The position numbers and the translations under genes were made by a program. The notes below the pieces were generated by a model. It saw nothing but the letters and a program-made list of their open reading frames with translations. It searched no databases and was not told where the DNA came from. From NCBI GenBank assembly GCA_902491795.1, contig CABUIX010000066.1:1-11161 (forward strand): a stretch of 11,161 nt of DNA, in the 5' to 3' direction. The DNA is from an uncultured Bacteroidales bacterium. Its GTDB lineage: Bacteria > Bacteroidota > Bacteroidia > Bacteroidales > UBA932. Below are positions 1-6,741 of this stretch, piece after piece (position 1 is the first letter of the stretch; each line of letters opens with the position of its first letter).

Positions 1-620
1 CTGCTTTCGAACTGGTCGAGAGTCATTCCGAGGCTCTCGAGCTTTCTCTGGTCGGGGACAATCAGGATGCGGCGGTCAATGCATCCGCTGATGTCCACCA
101 TTGCCACCTCGTCCAGCTGCTCGATTCTCTTGGCTATCACGTCGCGTGCGAAGTCGCTCATCTCCATGAAGGCCTGCTGCCCCCGCCTGTCCTTGAGCGT
201 TACATTGATGTAGAATGCCGGTATGTCGGTTGCGCTGGCCTTGAAGACCTTCGGCCGCTGTATGTCGGGCAGCGAAGCCATGGACCTGTCGATCCTCTCG
301 TTGACTTCGATGAAGAAGAAGTCTACATCCTGGCCTTCCTCGAGAGTCAGGGTAATGGATGCCGAGCCGTCCTTGGATGTGGCCTCGATCTTGTCGAGAT
401 GGTTGATCTGCACCAGACTCTGGCGCAGGGGTGCCACTATAGCCTCGTCGATCTCCCTTGCGGAGAGGTCGGGCGCCGACACCTGCACCGTGACGAACGG
501 TATGTCCACATCGGGAATCAGCGACACCGGCAGGCGTCCGATGGACACGATGCCCAGCACCACGAACACCAGCAGCACCATGGTCACCGATACGGTTCTG
601 TCCAGGATCCGGTCGAGCAT
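1..620 (-). CDS. RND-family efflux pump inner membrane subunit, N-terminal 206 residues (3' end outside window)
   Basis: The visible part is the start of a proton-driven AcrB/MexB-type transporter. Residues about 9-28 form the first membrane helix (TVSVTMVLLVFVVLGIVSIG), followed at once by the RLPVSLIPDVDIPFVTVQV segment that opens the first periplasmic porter domain in this family. Next comes a region with the family pattern APDLSAREIDEAIVAPLRQ and later LEEGQDVDFFFIEVNERID. The start codon at 620 lies 3 nt after the stop of the adaptor gene, so the two are co-transcribed and probably coupled. Transmembrane helices 2-12 and the proton-relay residues lie outside the window, so substrate class and intactness cannot be judged. 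Assignment to the RND superfamily is firm; the subfamily is open. Confidence 0.95.
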   Translation of the reverse strand, partial: MLDRILDRTVSVTMVLLVFVVLGIVSIGRLPVSLIPDVDIPFVTVQVSAPDLSAREIDEAIVAPLRQSLVQINHLDKIEATSKDGSASITLTLEEGQDVDFFFIEVNERIDRSMASLPDIQRPKVFKASATDIPAFYINVTLKDRRGQQAFMEMSDFARDVIAKRIEQLDEVAMVDISGCIDRRILIVPDQRKLESLGMTLDQFES

Positions 621-623
621 AGG

Positions 624-1703
624 CTATCTGTTGAGTTCGACGGCCGAACCGTCGGCAAGATTGAGGTTGCCGCTGACGATGACCAGGTCGCCCTCCGAGA
701 GTTCGGCTCCCCGGTCGGAGTTGGCCTCGACCACATAACTTTCGCTGTTGGCGTTGAGCAGGTTCACATAGACCCATTCGGCCTTGCCGTCGTTGTATCG
801 GAACAGCACGTCGAGGTTGTCCCTGACGACCACGGCCGACTTGGGCACCACGAGCTGCCTGGACAGGGTGCGCTCAACGGTCACCTTGACGTTCATCCCG
901 TCTATCAGGCGTGGGTCGCCCGGTATCACCGCCTCCACCGCCACGAGGCCGTTCCCGTCGACCTTGGGGTTGATGCTGCTGATCTTGCCTTTGATCGGGC
1001 TGCCTCCTGCGGTGAATGGCTGGACCTTTACATCCTGCCCCTTCTCCAGGAAGGAATATTCCGATTCGAGGACAGTGAATGCGACCTTGAAGGAACTGTC
1101 GTCCATCAGGGTGCAGAATGCCTCGCTCCCGCTCTGCTCGTGAACATTGAGCTTGATGTCGGCCACCCTTCCTGCGAATGGAGCGCAGAGCCTCGTGCCT
1201 TCAAGCGCCCTTTCGGCCTTGATGAAGTCAAGCCTGGCTGCGCTGTAGCCGGAGCGCACCTTTGCCAGCGCAAGCAGGTCAGCCGGAGCCGAAGCGGTGT
1301 CGGAGGGAGAATAGCCGAGGCCTGCAAGCACATCAAGATATTCGAGCCTGGCCCTTGAAAGGGCAACCGAGGCTGATTCCAGTGCAATCTCGAATTCGCG
1401 GCTGTCGAGACTGGCAATCAGCTCACCCTTGGAGACAAGTTCGCCGTTGGACACGTTGATGGACTCGATTGTCCCGGACGTTCCGAAGTAGAGTCTGCTG
1501 CATGTGCTGGACGACAGCTTGCCGTTGGAGAGCAGCTGCAGCGGGAAGTCCTTTTTCTTGAGGGTGTCTATTTCCACCTTGTTGATTTCCGGACGGTAGT
1601 CGAGTTTGTCCGAACCCGACCCGTTGCTGCCGCCGCCCTCGCATGATGATACCAAGGCCGCTCCGAGAAACAGGAGCAGCAGTCTATTGTGCAATTTCTT
1701 CAT
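624..1703 (-). CDS. RND efflux periplasmic adaptor (membrane fusion protein) lipoprotein
   Basis: This 359-residue protein links the inner membrane pump to the outer membrane channel. The signal peptide ends in a lipobox (LVSSC, acylated Cys21), followed by a Gly/Ser-rich tether (22-32). Two half-motifs of the lipoyl-like domain lie at about 70-100 (GTSGTIESINVSNGELVSKG) and 170-190 (CAPFAGRVADIKLNVHEQSG). They are separated by a helical hairpin (about 103-168) of the kind that contacts the TolC partner. A beta-barrel region follows (about 205-285, with GQDVKVQPF) and then a membrane-proximal C-terminal part. Length and domain order are normal for the family. Its first 20 nt overlap the end of the tolC-like gene, and the pump gene starts 3 nt after its stop. 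No frame problems are seen. The pump's substrate cannot be read from the sequence. Confidence 0.93.
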   Translation of the reverse strand: MKKLHNRLLLLFLGAALVSSCEGGGSNGSGSDKLDYRPEINKVEIDTLKKKDFPLQLLSNGKLSSSTCSRLYFGTSGTIESINVSNGELVSKGELIASLDSREFEIALESASVALSRARLEYLDVLAGLGYSPSDTASAPADLLALAKVRSGYSAARLDFIKAERALEGTRLCAPFAGRVADIKLNVHEQSGSEAFCTLMDDSSFKVAFTVLESEYSFLEKGQDVKVQPFTAGGSPIKGKISSINPKVDGNGLVAVEAVIPGDPRLIDGMNVKVTVERTLSRQLVVPKSAVVVRDNLDVLFRYNDGKAEWVYVNLLNANSESYVVEANSDRGAELSEGDLVIVSGNLNLADGSAVELNR

Positions 1704-3273
1704 AATCCACGATGATGTCAGTACCTCCGATGAAGTCGTATAGGGTTAGCTTGCGAAGAGTGTAATAGTAGTTCCAGTAGTCTCCGAGATCTTCGATGTA
1801 CTGCTGCAGGGCAGTGTCGCTTTCGGTCCTTGCGGTGTTGAGGTCAGTGACCGTTGCCGTCCCCGAACGGAAATTCTCCATCACTATCGCGTACCTCTCC
1901 GCCGCTATGTCCCTGGCCCTGCGCGATACCTCGCACCGCCGGCCCTGCCCGTTGAACTGCGCCACTGCGGTGAACAGCGCCAGCCTCTTGTCGTTTTCGG
2001 CCTGCTGGACCTGCGCTTTCACGACCTCGGCTGCGGCTTCGGCCTTCTTGACCTTGCCCCGGCCTTCTCCCCAGTCGAAGATCGGCACGGAGAAGCTCAG
2101 CCCTACCACCTCCTGGTCCGGAAGATTCATGTAGACCTCGCGGAACTGGGACGAAGTCTTGGAAAGGCCGAAGGTGGCGTTGAGCTGCATGGTAATGCCC
2201 CTGTCGGCCTTTGCCTGTGCTATGGCCGATTCGGCGGTCAGCAGGTTTATCTGGTTCTCGTAGTTGAACGATGAGTTCTGCATGGTCTTCTCCAGCACGA
2301 AATCGTAGTCCATGCTTATGTCCGGGAGCGAATCGTCCGCAAGAGGATATATTTCGTAGGACTCGTCGTAGCCGAGCAGCGAGTTGATTGCCATCTGGGC
2401 CTGCCGGAGGGCATCATAACTGTCGTTGATTGCGAGACTGTCGTTGAGCGAGCGCAACTCCAGCTGGAGGTACTCGTCGCGGGAGACGCTGCCGAGCGAC
2501 ATCCTTGTCCCGGCTATGGAGAGCATCGCGGAGGTGTTGCGGAAATTGGCCTTTGCCGCCTCGTGGCTCATCTGTGCCGACATCAGACTGAAGTAACTTT
2601 CCACAGCCGAAATGGTCACGTCCTCCATCGATTCGAGATAGGCCCTGCGGGCCCTCTCGTATTCTTTCGGGGATATGAGTTTCGCCCATTTGAACTGGTT
2701 GTAGGCAAACAGCGGCTGCGTGTACGACAAGGTTATGGGCTGGGAATACCAGGTGACGCCGGAATTGGAGAACTCGTCGATGCGCGTGAGGTCGGTGTAC
2801 AGCGAGACCGTGCCTCCGGTGAACCCGATGTTCTGCCTGAGCCTTAGCCCGATGCTGTTCTGCATGTTGTAGTTCTCGGTATAGATCATCTGCCCCGTCT
2901 CGTAGTTCTGCAGCAGGCGCAGGGAACGGTCGAAATTTCCCAGATTGCCGTAGAGTATAACCGAAGGAAGACGGCTCGCGAGGTACGAGCGCCAGGCCCA
3001 GTAGTCCGACACGAATTCCGACCTTGCCTCCAGTGCCTGCACTGACTGGCTGCGCGCCACGTCTATCACCTGGTCGAGGCTCATGGCCTGTGCCCTGGCC
3101 TGAACCTGGGGCTGCGTCAGCTCCGGTGCCTGCATCTGAATCTGTTTCCGGGTCTGTGCCAAGACTTGTGCCTGTGTGTGCATCCGAGTCCGTGCCTGGA
3201 CGGCCGGAATATGTATGAATCCGCCAGCAAGAGCGAGCAGAAGTACTGTTCTTAAGGCATGCAGTCTTTTCAT
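1684..3273 (-). CDS. TolC-family outer membrane efflux protein with Gln-rich N-terminal insert
   Basis: This 529-residue protein is the outer membrane channel of the tripartite pump. The signal peptide is about residues 1-27 (cleavage near PAVQA). An unusual Gln/Ala-rich stretch (about 28-63) precedes the domain proper, which begins at MSLDQVIDVARSQS. The rest shows the family's long amphipathic helices, for example the stretch from LESMEDVTISAVESYFSLMSAQ and the late DKRLALFTAVAQFNGQG and ATVTDLNTARTESDTALQQY. Beta-strand segments such as SIGLRLRQNIGFTGGTVSLY and VVGLSFSVPIFDWGEGRGKV also appear, the latter being a typical second-repeat motif. It is the first gene of the efflux operon and overlaps the adaptor gene by 20 nt. 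The start at 3273 is chosen because it gives a clean MKRLHALR signal peptide. Confidence 0.93.
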   Translation of the reverse strand: MKRLHALRTVLLLALAGGFIHIPAVQARTRMHTQAQVLAQTRKQIQMQAPELTQPQVQARAQAMSLDQVIDVARSQSVQALEARSEFVSDYWAWRSYLASRLPSVILYGNLGNFDRSLRLLQNYETGQMIYTENYNMQNSIGLRLRQNIGFTGGTVSLYTDLTRIDEFSNSGVTWYSQPITLSYTQPLFAYNQFKWAKLISPKEYERARRAYLESMEDVTISAVESYFSLMSAQMSHEAAKANFRNTSAMLSIAGTRMSLGSVSRDEYLQLELRSLNDSLAINDSYDALRQAQMAINSLLGYDESYEIYPLADDSLPDISMDYDFVLEKTMQNSSFNYENQINLLTAESAIAQAKADRGITMQLNATFGLSKTSSQFREVYMNLPDQEVVGLSFSVPIFDWGEGRGKVKKAEAAAEVVKAQVQQAENDKRLALFTAVAQFNGQGRRCEVSRRARDIAAERYAIVMENFRSGTATVTDLNTARTESDTALQQYIEDLGDYWNYYYTLRKLTLYDFIGGTDIIVDYEEIAQ

Positions 3274-3410
3274 ATCTGATTTTCGGTTATTCGGTTTCGG
3301 TCTGCGGTTTATGTTCTGCAGTCCGGATTGCTGTTTTGTCTTTTCGCCTATAGGATTTCTGCCTTATGGCTTGAGTTTCAGTGTCTACGGTTCAGTAATC
3401 GAGTTTTCGT

Positions 3411-3433
3411 GTCAGGTCGCCTGACGCGCAGGC
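3411..3433 (-). promoter_or_regulatory. Two overlapping short inverted repeats in the efflux operon leader
   Basis: GTCAGG (3411-3416) pairs with CCTGAC (3420-3425) around a 3-nt loop. GCCTG (3419-3423) pairs with CAGGC (3429-3433) around 5 nt. They share bases and so cannot form together. They lie just downstream of the predicted promoter, where an operator or a leader hairpin would sit. Function is inferred only. Confidence 0.35.
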
Positions 3434-3441
3434 GGTATTTC

Positions 3442-3472
3442 CAAAGTTATTGAAAAAATCATCAATATGCAA
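3442..3472 (-). promoter_or_regulatory. Candidate Bacteroidetes promoter for the efflux operon
   Basis: Read on the minus strand, TAACTTTG (3449-3442) fits the Bacteroidetes -7 consensus TAnnTTTG. TTG (3472-3470) lies 20 nt upstream, matching the -33 element and its usual spacing. Transcription would start near 3435, giving a leader of about 160 nt before the tolC-like start at 3273. A GC-rich imperfect palindrome (3498-3511) lies just upstream and could bind a regulator. The match is by eye and has not been tested. Confidence 0.45.
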
Positions 3473-3491
3473 GTGACGGAACATCAGTAAG

Positions 3492-3615
3492 GAGGTGGCG
3501 GAATATGCCGCATTTTGCTCTTGGAGCTTACGGCCTTTTCTCAGATCAGCTCTCTCAAGTCATAGACTTAGGGAGAAAAGGACGGGAACGGCTTGGAAGA
3601 AGGGCGTGCCACCTC
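3492..3615. repeat. Nested inverted repeats beside the efflux promoter
   Basis: GAGGTGGC (3492-3499) is complementary to GCCACCTC (3608-3615). Inside it, CCTTTTCTC (3534-3542) is complementary to GAGAAAAGG (3573-3581). Innermost, AAGTC (3557-3561) pairs with GACTT (3565-3569) around a 3-nt loop. Together they could fold into one long interrupted hairpin on either strand. It could end transcription from the propeller genes or be a separate mobile remnant. There is no clear U-tract to call a terminator. Confidence 0.4.
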
Positions 3616-3622
3616 ATGAAAA

Positions 3623-3790
3623 TCTGCCTGTGCGATGATTTTTGCCAAGTGGTTAATAATCAGTAGGTTCGCTTTTCTGATAGCACAGGCATAGGCATTT
3701 ACAACCCGTCTGCCTGTGCGCTCAATTACGCAGAATCGGCTTTTTGCGGCCCTGTATGGCCGATTTTTCATTTCCAGGCGCACAGGCAGA
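3623..3790. repeat. Structured intergenic repeat, copy A (four alternating TGCCTGTGC arms)
   Basis: TGCCTGTGC at 3625-3633 and 3711-3719 alternates with its reverse complement at 3683-3691 and 3780-3788. The last pair extends to a perfect 13-nt inverted repeat (3709-3721 with 3778-3790). Inside that pair, AATCGGC (3734-3740) pairs with GCCGATT (3759-3765), giving a nested hairpin. The first 97 nt (3625-3721) align without gaps to 6501-6597. The constant spacing of arms in both copies points to a folded DNA or RNA unit, not chance. Whether it is a non-autonomous mobile repeat, a transcript end or a small RNA is unknown. Confidence 0.75.
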
Positions 3791-3959
3791 TTTTGATTTG
3801 GAGGAACGGACCGATGGCCGCCGATGGCCAAAGACACCCGCCGCGACCGAATCCTGTCGCATCCGAAGTACCGCGCTGCATTACGGATCAGCTGCGTCTG
3901 AAGTATTGCGCCGCGTCCGGGAACCGCCGTATACGAATTATGCCCGAGTGACGGTGCCT

Positions 3960-4964
3960 TTAGTCGGGGATGCAATATTGCATGCATTTCAATTCTCCGT
4001 TGAATCCGTCGCTGATCGTGGTTATCGTCGTGCCGTTGCTGCCCGCAGAGTCGCCGACCGTGAACGAAGAGGCCGTATCGATTCTATATCTCGCGAGCGG
4101 TGTGCCTTCCCAGTCGAAGACCAGTATGCTGCTTTCGCCCGGAGACGCAGGGTCATTGAACAAGGCATATATGTGTCCGCCGTAAGCGGTCAGTTTAAGA
4201 AAATAGTCTTCCGCTTCACCGGGCTTGATGTCCTGCGGCCTGATGATTTGTCCGATGAAAATTGTCCTGATGATCGTGCCGTCGGCAGAGCGTATGTCAA
4301 TTTGCGGAAAATTGAACCAGCCGATGGCGATTCTCGTGAGGTCCGGGTTGACGCAGCAGTCGCTTTGGGCTATTTCGTGCGCGGAAAGATCCTGCGGAAA
4401 TTCGAGGACATTGCTGAAAGTCCTGTAATTGCCGAAGTCTTCGCCGGTGCAGAAAAACTTGCAGTCCATATCGTCGGAGACTCCGAAATATCCGATTCCG
4501 GGACGATGGTAGACTGCCCTTGCGGACGTGCCGGTTCCGGCGGAAAAGTTGAATTCCTCTTCGGACATGATTCCGTTTTTGTCCACTTTGAGTCTGTATG
4601 CGGTGCCGGTTGCCCGGTCCAGAAAGTGCAGTATGAGGGAATCGGCATATGCCGTATGGACTCCGGTGTATTCCGGAGCGAGGAATTCTCCGGGACCGCG
4701 GCCCCGCCTTCCGAACTGCTGCAGGAGGTTTGATTCGGAATCGTACAGTGAGTAGAAAAATTCTGTCCTGTGCTCCCTGCACAGCATGTACTGGCCTATG
4801 GCATCAATGTCGATGAGTCCCAGCCTGTCATTGAAACCGGCCAACTGCTTCCCGGGCAGTGTGATGTCTACCGGGAATTCCTTTACGATTTCATGCGGCG
4901 CGTCCACCCTAGAGCAGCCGGCAGCGGCGATAAGAGCGGCGAGGAGGATGAATTTCTTTTTCAT
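3960..4964 (-). CDS. BF3164-like six-bladed beta-propeller lipoprotein
   Basis: This 334-residue lipoprotein has a signal peptide with lipobox AAAGC (acylated Cys17). It belongs to the family of Bacteroidales propeller lipoproteins called BF3164-like or 6-bladed beta-propeller; the biochemical role of that family is not known to me. The diagnostic motif GRRGRGPGEF is at 85-94, and the last-blade signature ILVFDWEGTPLARYRID starts at about 280. Several D-W or D-x-D blade segments lie between. It starts 76 nt after the stop of the upstream propeller gene with no convincing promoter between, so the two are probably co-transcribed. The C-terminus has two cysteines (CMQYC) not seen in the other copies. 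Family assignment is by motif and layout, not by search. Confidence 0.88.
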   Translation of the reverse strand: MKKKFILLAALIAAAGCSRVDAPHEIVKEFPVDITLPGKQLAGFNDRLGLIDIDAIGQYMLCREHRTEFFYSLYDSESNLLQQFGRRGRGPGEFLAPEYTGVHTAYADSLILHFLDRATGTAYRLKVDKNGIMSEEEFNFSAGTGTSARAVYHRPGIGYFGVSDDMDCKFFCTGEDFGNYRTFSNVLEFPQDLSAHEIAQSDCCVNPDLTRIAIGWFNFPQIDIRSADGTIIRTIFIGQIIRPQDIKPGEAEDYFLKLTAYGGHIYALFNDPASPGESSILVFDWEGTPLARYRIDTASSFTVGDSAGSNGTTITTISDGFNGELKCMQYCIPD

Positions 4965-5040
4965 TTTATTGAAAGTTTAAGGATTTGTCATAATGTTGTC
5001 CTGTGGCGTGCGTATGTCTTGCCGGAAGACACAATACAGA

Positions 5041-6321
5041 TTATAGACGATATATATAAATCCTCGGTGCGGGATGCATGGAGGCGCAGAACAGTCTGTC
5101 ACCCTGCAGGTGGATGGAACATACGGTCTTTTCCAGTTCGTATCGCCTGACGGGGTTGCCGTCCCAGTCGTATACGAGCAGGTGGCGGCATTGGAACGAA
5201 GGGTCATCGCTGTTGGATAATTTCTTTCCTGAAAACAATAAGTAGATATAATACATATCAGAACAAGCACTGCAGAATCCCCTAATGTCATCTTGCTCGT
5301 GTTTTGGAGAAAGCAGCCTTTCAACATTTGATTTGGTGACCTTTGGCTCAAACCAGATCTTTCTGTCAGTTTCCCGAATTACGTTTGAGTCTGCGTCAAA
5401 AATCGAAAAGACGCCGCCACAAATAGTGGAGCAGACTCCTTTTTTGTTGTCAGGTCTCATTGAGAAAAAAGACGAGGTGAACATTGACGATCTTTCAAGT
5501 ACCGACAGTGCCTCTGTTGATTTGAAATTCTCAACAGGCACGCTGCCCAGAATGTTGCCGTTTCGGTCTATGGAAGCATACCAGGTTCCATCATCGAACA
5601 ACCCTGCGACAACGGATGCGTCGCCATATCTGTAAACAGAATATGGCCTTACTGTATTAGTCTTTGATTGTCCCTCGTTCATTGAAGATTTTTCGAAAAC
5701 AGTTTGCTGTTTGTTTTGGAGTGTCGCAGAGATGTCTAAGGAGTACAAAATTTGCTGGCTGACATCAAATACTTCCAGTCTGTTTCCTATGAGCTGTGTT
5801 GAGCCTATGTTCAATATTTCGTTTGGCCCTCGGCCCCTGCGGAAGCATTCAATTTTTTCTTTTGTCTTGGGATTTATGATGTCGACAGCATTATCTGTTC
5901 CACTTTTCACAATTATGAGCCAGTCTTTATAATAAAAAACCCTGTTCGGCATCATGATGTTGAAAGTTTCCAACTGAACCGAGTCCGCAGGTGCAATCTG
6001 CACGACCTCGCTGAAATCGTCCAGAACGAGGTCGCAGTCGGAGACCCGGCCGCAGGAGACCGTCAGCAGAACAGCCGCCAGCAAGCCTGCCGCCAGCAGC
6101 CCGGAAGCCAGCAATTTCGTCCCAAATAACTTTGCACCCGGCAGCCCGGCGGCCAATGACCTTGCTTCAAATAATATTAACTTCCGCAATTCGGGAACTG
6201 ACGGTTTTGCCGTCAACAAATTTTCTGTCAGCGGTCCGGAGGCCAGCGGCCTTTCCTGCGGAGAGGGAGCCGGTGATGTGGAAACTGCGGCCGAGGCGAG
6301 AAAGCGAAAGAGTTTTTTCAT
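5041..6321 (-). CDS. BF3164-like propeller lipoprotein with an expanded N-terminal leader
   Basis: This 426-residue protein has the family motif RRGRGPNE at 161-168 and the last-blade signature LLVYDWDGNPVRRYELE near 381-397. From the Cys at 90 onward its length (about 337) matches the other propellers here. The region before that Cys is odd. MKKLFRFLASAA looks like a normal signal start, but the hydrophobic core and lipobox-like LLTVSC come only at 68-90, after about 55 residues rich in Leu, Ala, Pro and Gly. No other ATG lies between, so the start at 6321 is the only standard choice. The lipobox is imperfect (Thr at -3). An internal non-standard start or an expanded leader are both possible. 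A candidate promoter and 12-bp repeats precede it. Confidence 0.85.
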   Translation of the reverse strand: MKKLFRFLASAAVSTSPAPSPQERPLASGPLTENLLTAKPSVPELRKLILFEARSLAAGLPGAKLFGTKLLASGLLAAGLLAAVLLTVSCGRVSDCDLVLDDFSEVVQIAPADSVQLETFNIMMPNRVFYYKDWLIIVKSGTDNAVDIINPKTKEKIECFRRGRGPNEILNIGSTQLIGNRLEVFDVSQQILYSLDISATLQNKQQTVFEKSSMNEGQSKTNTVRPYSVYRYGDASVVAGLFDDGTWYASIDRNGNILGSVPVENFKSTEALSVLERSSMFTSSFFSMRPDNKKGVCSTICGGVFSIFDADSNVIRETDRKIWFEPKVTKSNVERLLSPKHEQDDIRGFCSACSDMYYIYLLFSGKKLSNSDDPSFQCRHLLVYDWDGNPVRRYELEKTVCSIHLQGDRLFCASMHPAPRIYIYRL

Positions 6322-6353
6322 GATTCTGAGCCTGATTCTGAATTTAATTCTGA
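6321..6353. repeat. Three 12-bp iterations at the translation start
   Basis: TGATTCTGA at 6321 and 6333 and TAATTCTGA at 6345 recur with an exact 12-bp period. On the minus strand they read TCAGAATCA just before and into the ATG at 6321-6319. They form the last 32 nt of the 5' leader of the 5041-6321 gene. A change in copy number would alter the leader length but not the reading frame. Confidence 0.65.
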
Positions 6354-6381
6354 AAAAGCTTGTTCAAACAAGTGGTTTTCA

Positions 6382-6412
6382 TAAAGATATGCGTTTTGTG
6401 CCTTCTTTCCAA
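6382..6412 (-). promoter_or_regulatory. Candidate promoter for the two-propeller operon
   Basis: On the minus strand TATCTTTA (6389-6382) matches the -7 consensus TAnnTTTG in all but the last base. TTG (6412-6410) lies 20 nt upstream. A palindrome, CTTGTT (6359-6364) with AACAAG (6367-6372), falls at about the start of transcription and could be an operator. The match is visual only. Confidence 0.38.
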
Positions 6413-6424
6413 GAAATGAGCGTG

Positions 6425-6471
6425 GCAATTCACCGGAGTAATTCATGGGAGCAATTTACCGGAATGAATTT
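6425..6471. repeat. 26-bp spaced direct repeat upstream of the promoter
   Basis: GCAATTCACCGGA (6425-6437) recurs as GCAATTTACCGGA (6451-6463), 12 of 13 bases the same, with an AATT-containing tail after each. The pair lies about 50-95 nt upstream of the predicted transcription start of the 6321 gene, a position expected of an activator site. No regulator gene is visible in the window. Confidence 0.45.
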
Positions 6472-6500
6472 CGTTGACAGAACTTGGCCGAATGAAAAAA

Positions 6501-6654
6501 TGCCTGTGCGCCTGGTTTTAGCAATTTTCTGATAATCAACGCATTGACATTTCGAGCTGCACAGGTATCGTGAGTCAGAACCCGTCTGCCTGTGCGCCTG
6601 CTTTTTTAAAAGCGATTGACTGACAATTGGTTACAGAAAGGCTCTACACAGGCA
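6501..6654. repeat. Structured intergenic repeat, copy B
   Basis: Arms: TGCCTGTGC at 6501-6509 and 6587-6595, with complementary GCACAGG at 6559-6565 and ACACAGGCA at 6646-6654. Arm spacings of 58 and 28 nt are identical to those of copy A; only the last interval differs (59 against 69 nt). The most conserved block is AACCCGTCTGCCTGTGCGC at 6579-6597 and 3703-3721. The centre is diverged but alignable without gaps. The copy sits in the same orientation as copy A and, like it, between transcription units. Confidence 0.72.
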
Positions 6655-6665
6655 TTTTTGCCGGA

Positions 6666-6720
6666 CGGCAGACGGAAAAACGGCAGACGGAAAAACGGCA
6701 GACGGAAAAATGGCAGACGG
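6666..6720. repeat. 15-bp tandem repeat, about 3.7 units
   Basis: CGGCAGACGGAAAAA occurs at 6666-6680, 6681-6695 and 6696-6710 without a mismatch, followed by TGGCAGACGG at 6711-6720. The core GGCAGACGG is the exact complement of CCGTCTGCC (6582-6590) in the conserved block of copy B. The array therefore offers four alternative pairing partners for that arm. It lies just beyond the 3' end of the 6742-6972 gene. Confidence 0.85.
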
Positions 6721-6741
6721 CAGATGGCAAACCACTGTCTT

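Larger units (their letters stand above)
3274..3959. other. 686-nt intergenic region, structured, no credible gene
   Basis: This stretch separates the efflux operon from the propeller lipoprotein genes. Its left part (3274-3480) holds the promoter and leader of the efflux operon. Its middle (3490-3615) has nested inverted repeats, and 3623-3790 is the repeat element described separately. The remainder (3791-3959) is GC-rich and holds a 10-bp tandem pair (CCGATGGCCG, from 3811) but nothing else I can name. Open frames here have no signal peptide, family motif or plausible start and run across the repeats, so I call no gene. Confidence 0.7.
6322..6741. other. 420-nt intergenic region made largely of repeats
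   Basis: From left to right it holds the 12-bp iterations, a short palindrome, a candidate promoter, the 26-bp direct repeat, copy B of the structured repeat and the 15-bp tandem array. The plus-strand open frame through the tandem array encodes GRRKN repeats only because the unit is 15 bp long, a multiple of three. I see no gene. Confidence 0.7.

Noticed and set aside
76..777. Minus-strand open frame of 233 codons
   Set aside because: It overlaps the end of the adaptor and the start of the RND gene in another frame and is Arg/Gln/Gly rich without family features.
399..1358. Plus-strand open frame of 319 codons
   Set aside because: It runs antisense through the pump and adaptor genes, whose assignment is firm. 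Its composition (His, Asp, Val rich) is that of a shadow frame.
3568..3987. Minus-strand open frame of 139 codons in the intergenic region
   Set aside because: It spans the structured repeat and the end of the propeller gene, lacks a signal or known motif, and its sequence is explained by the repeat arms.
3744..4733. Plus-strand open frame of 329 codons
   Set aside because: It is antisense to the propeller gene at 3960-4964, begins inside the intergenic repeat and has no signal peptide or family motif. GC-rich third positions of the true gene keep it open.
6666..6720. Possible CRISPR array
   Set aside because: The units are 15 bp and contiguous, with no spacers and no cas genes nearby, so it is a plain tandem repeat.
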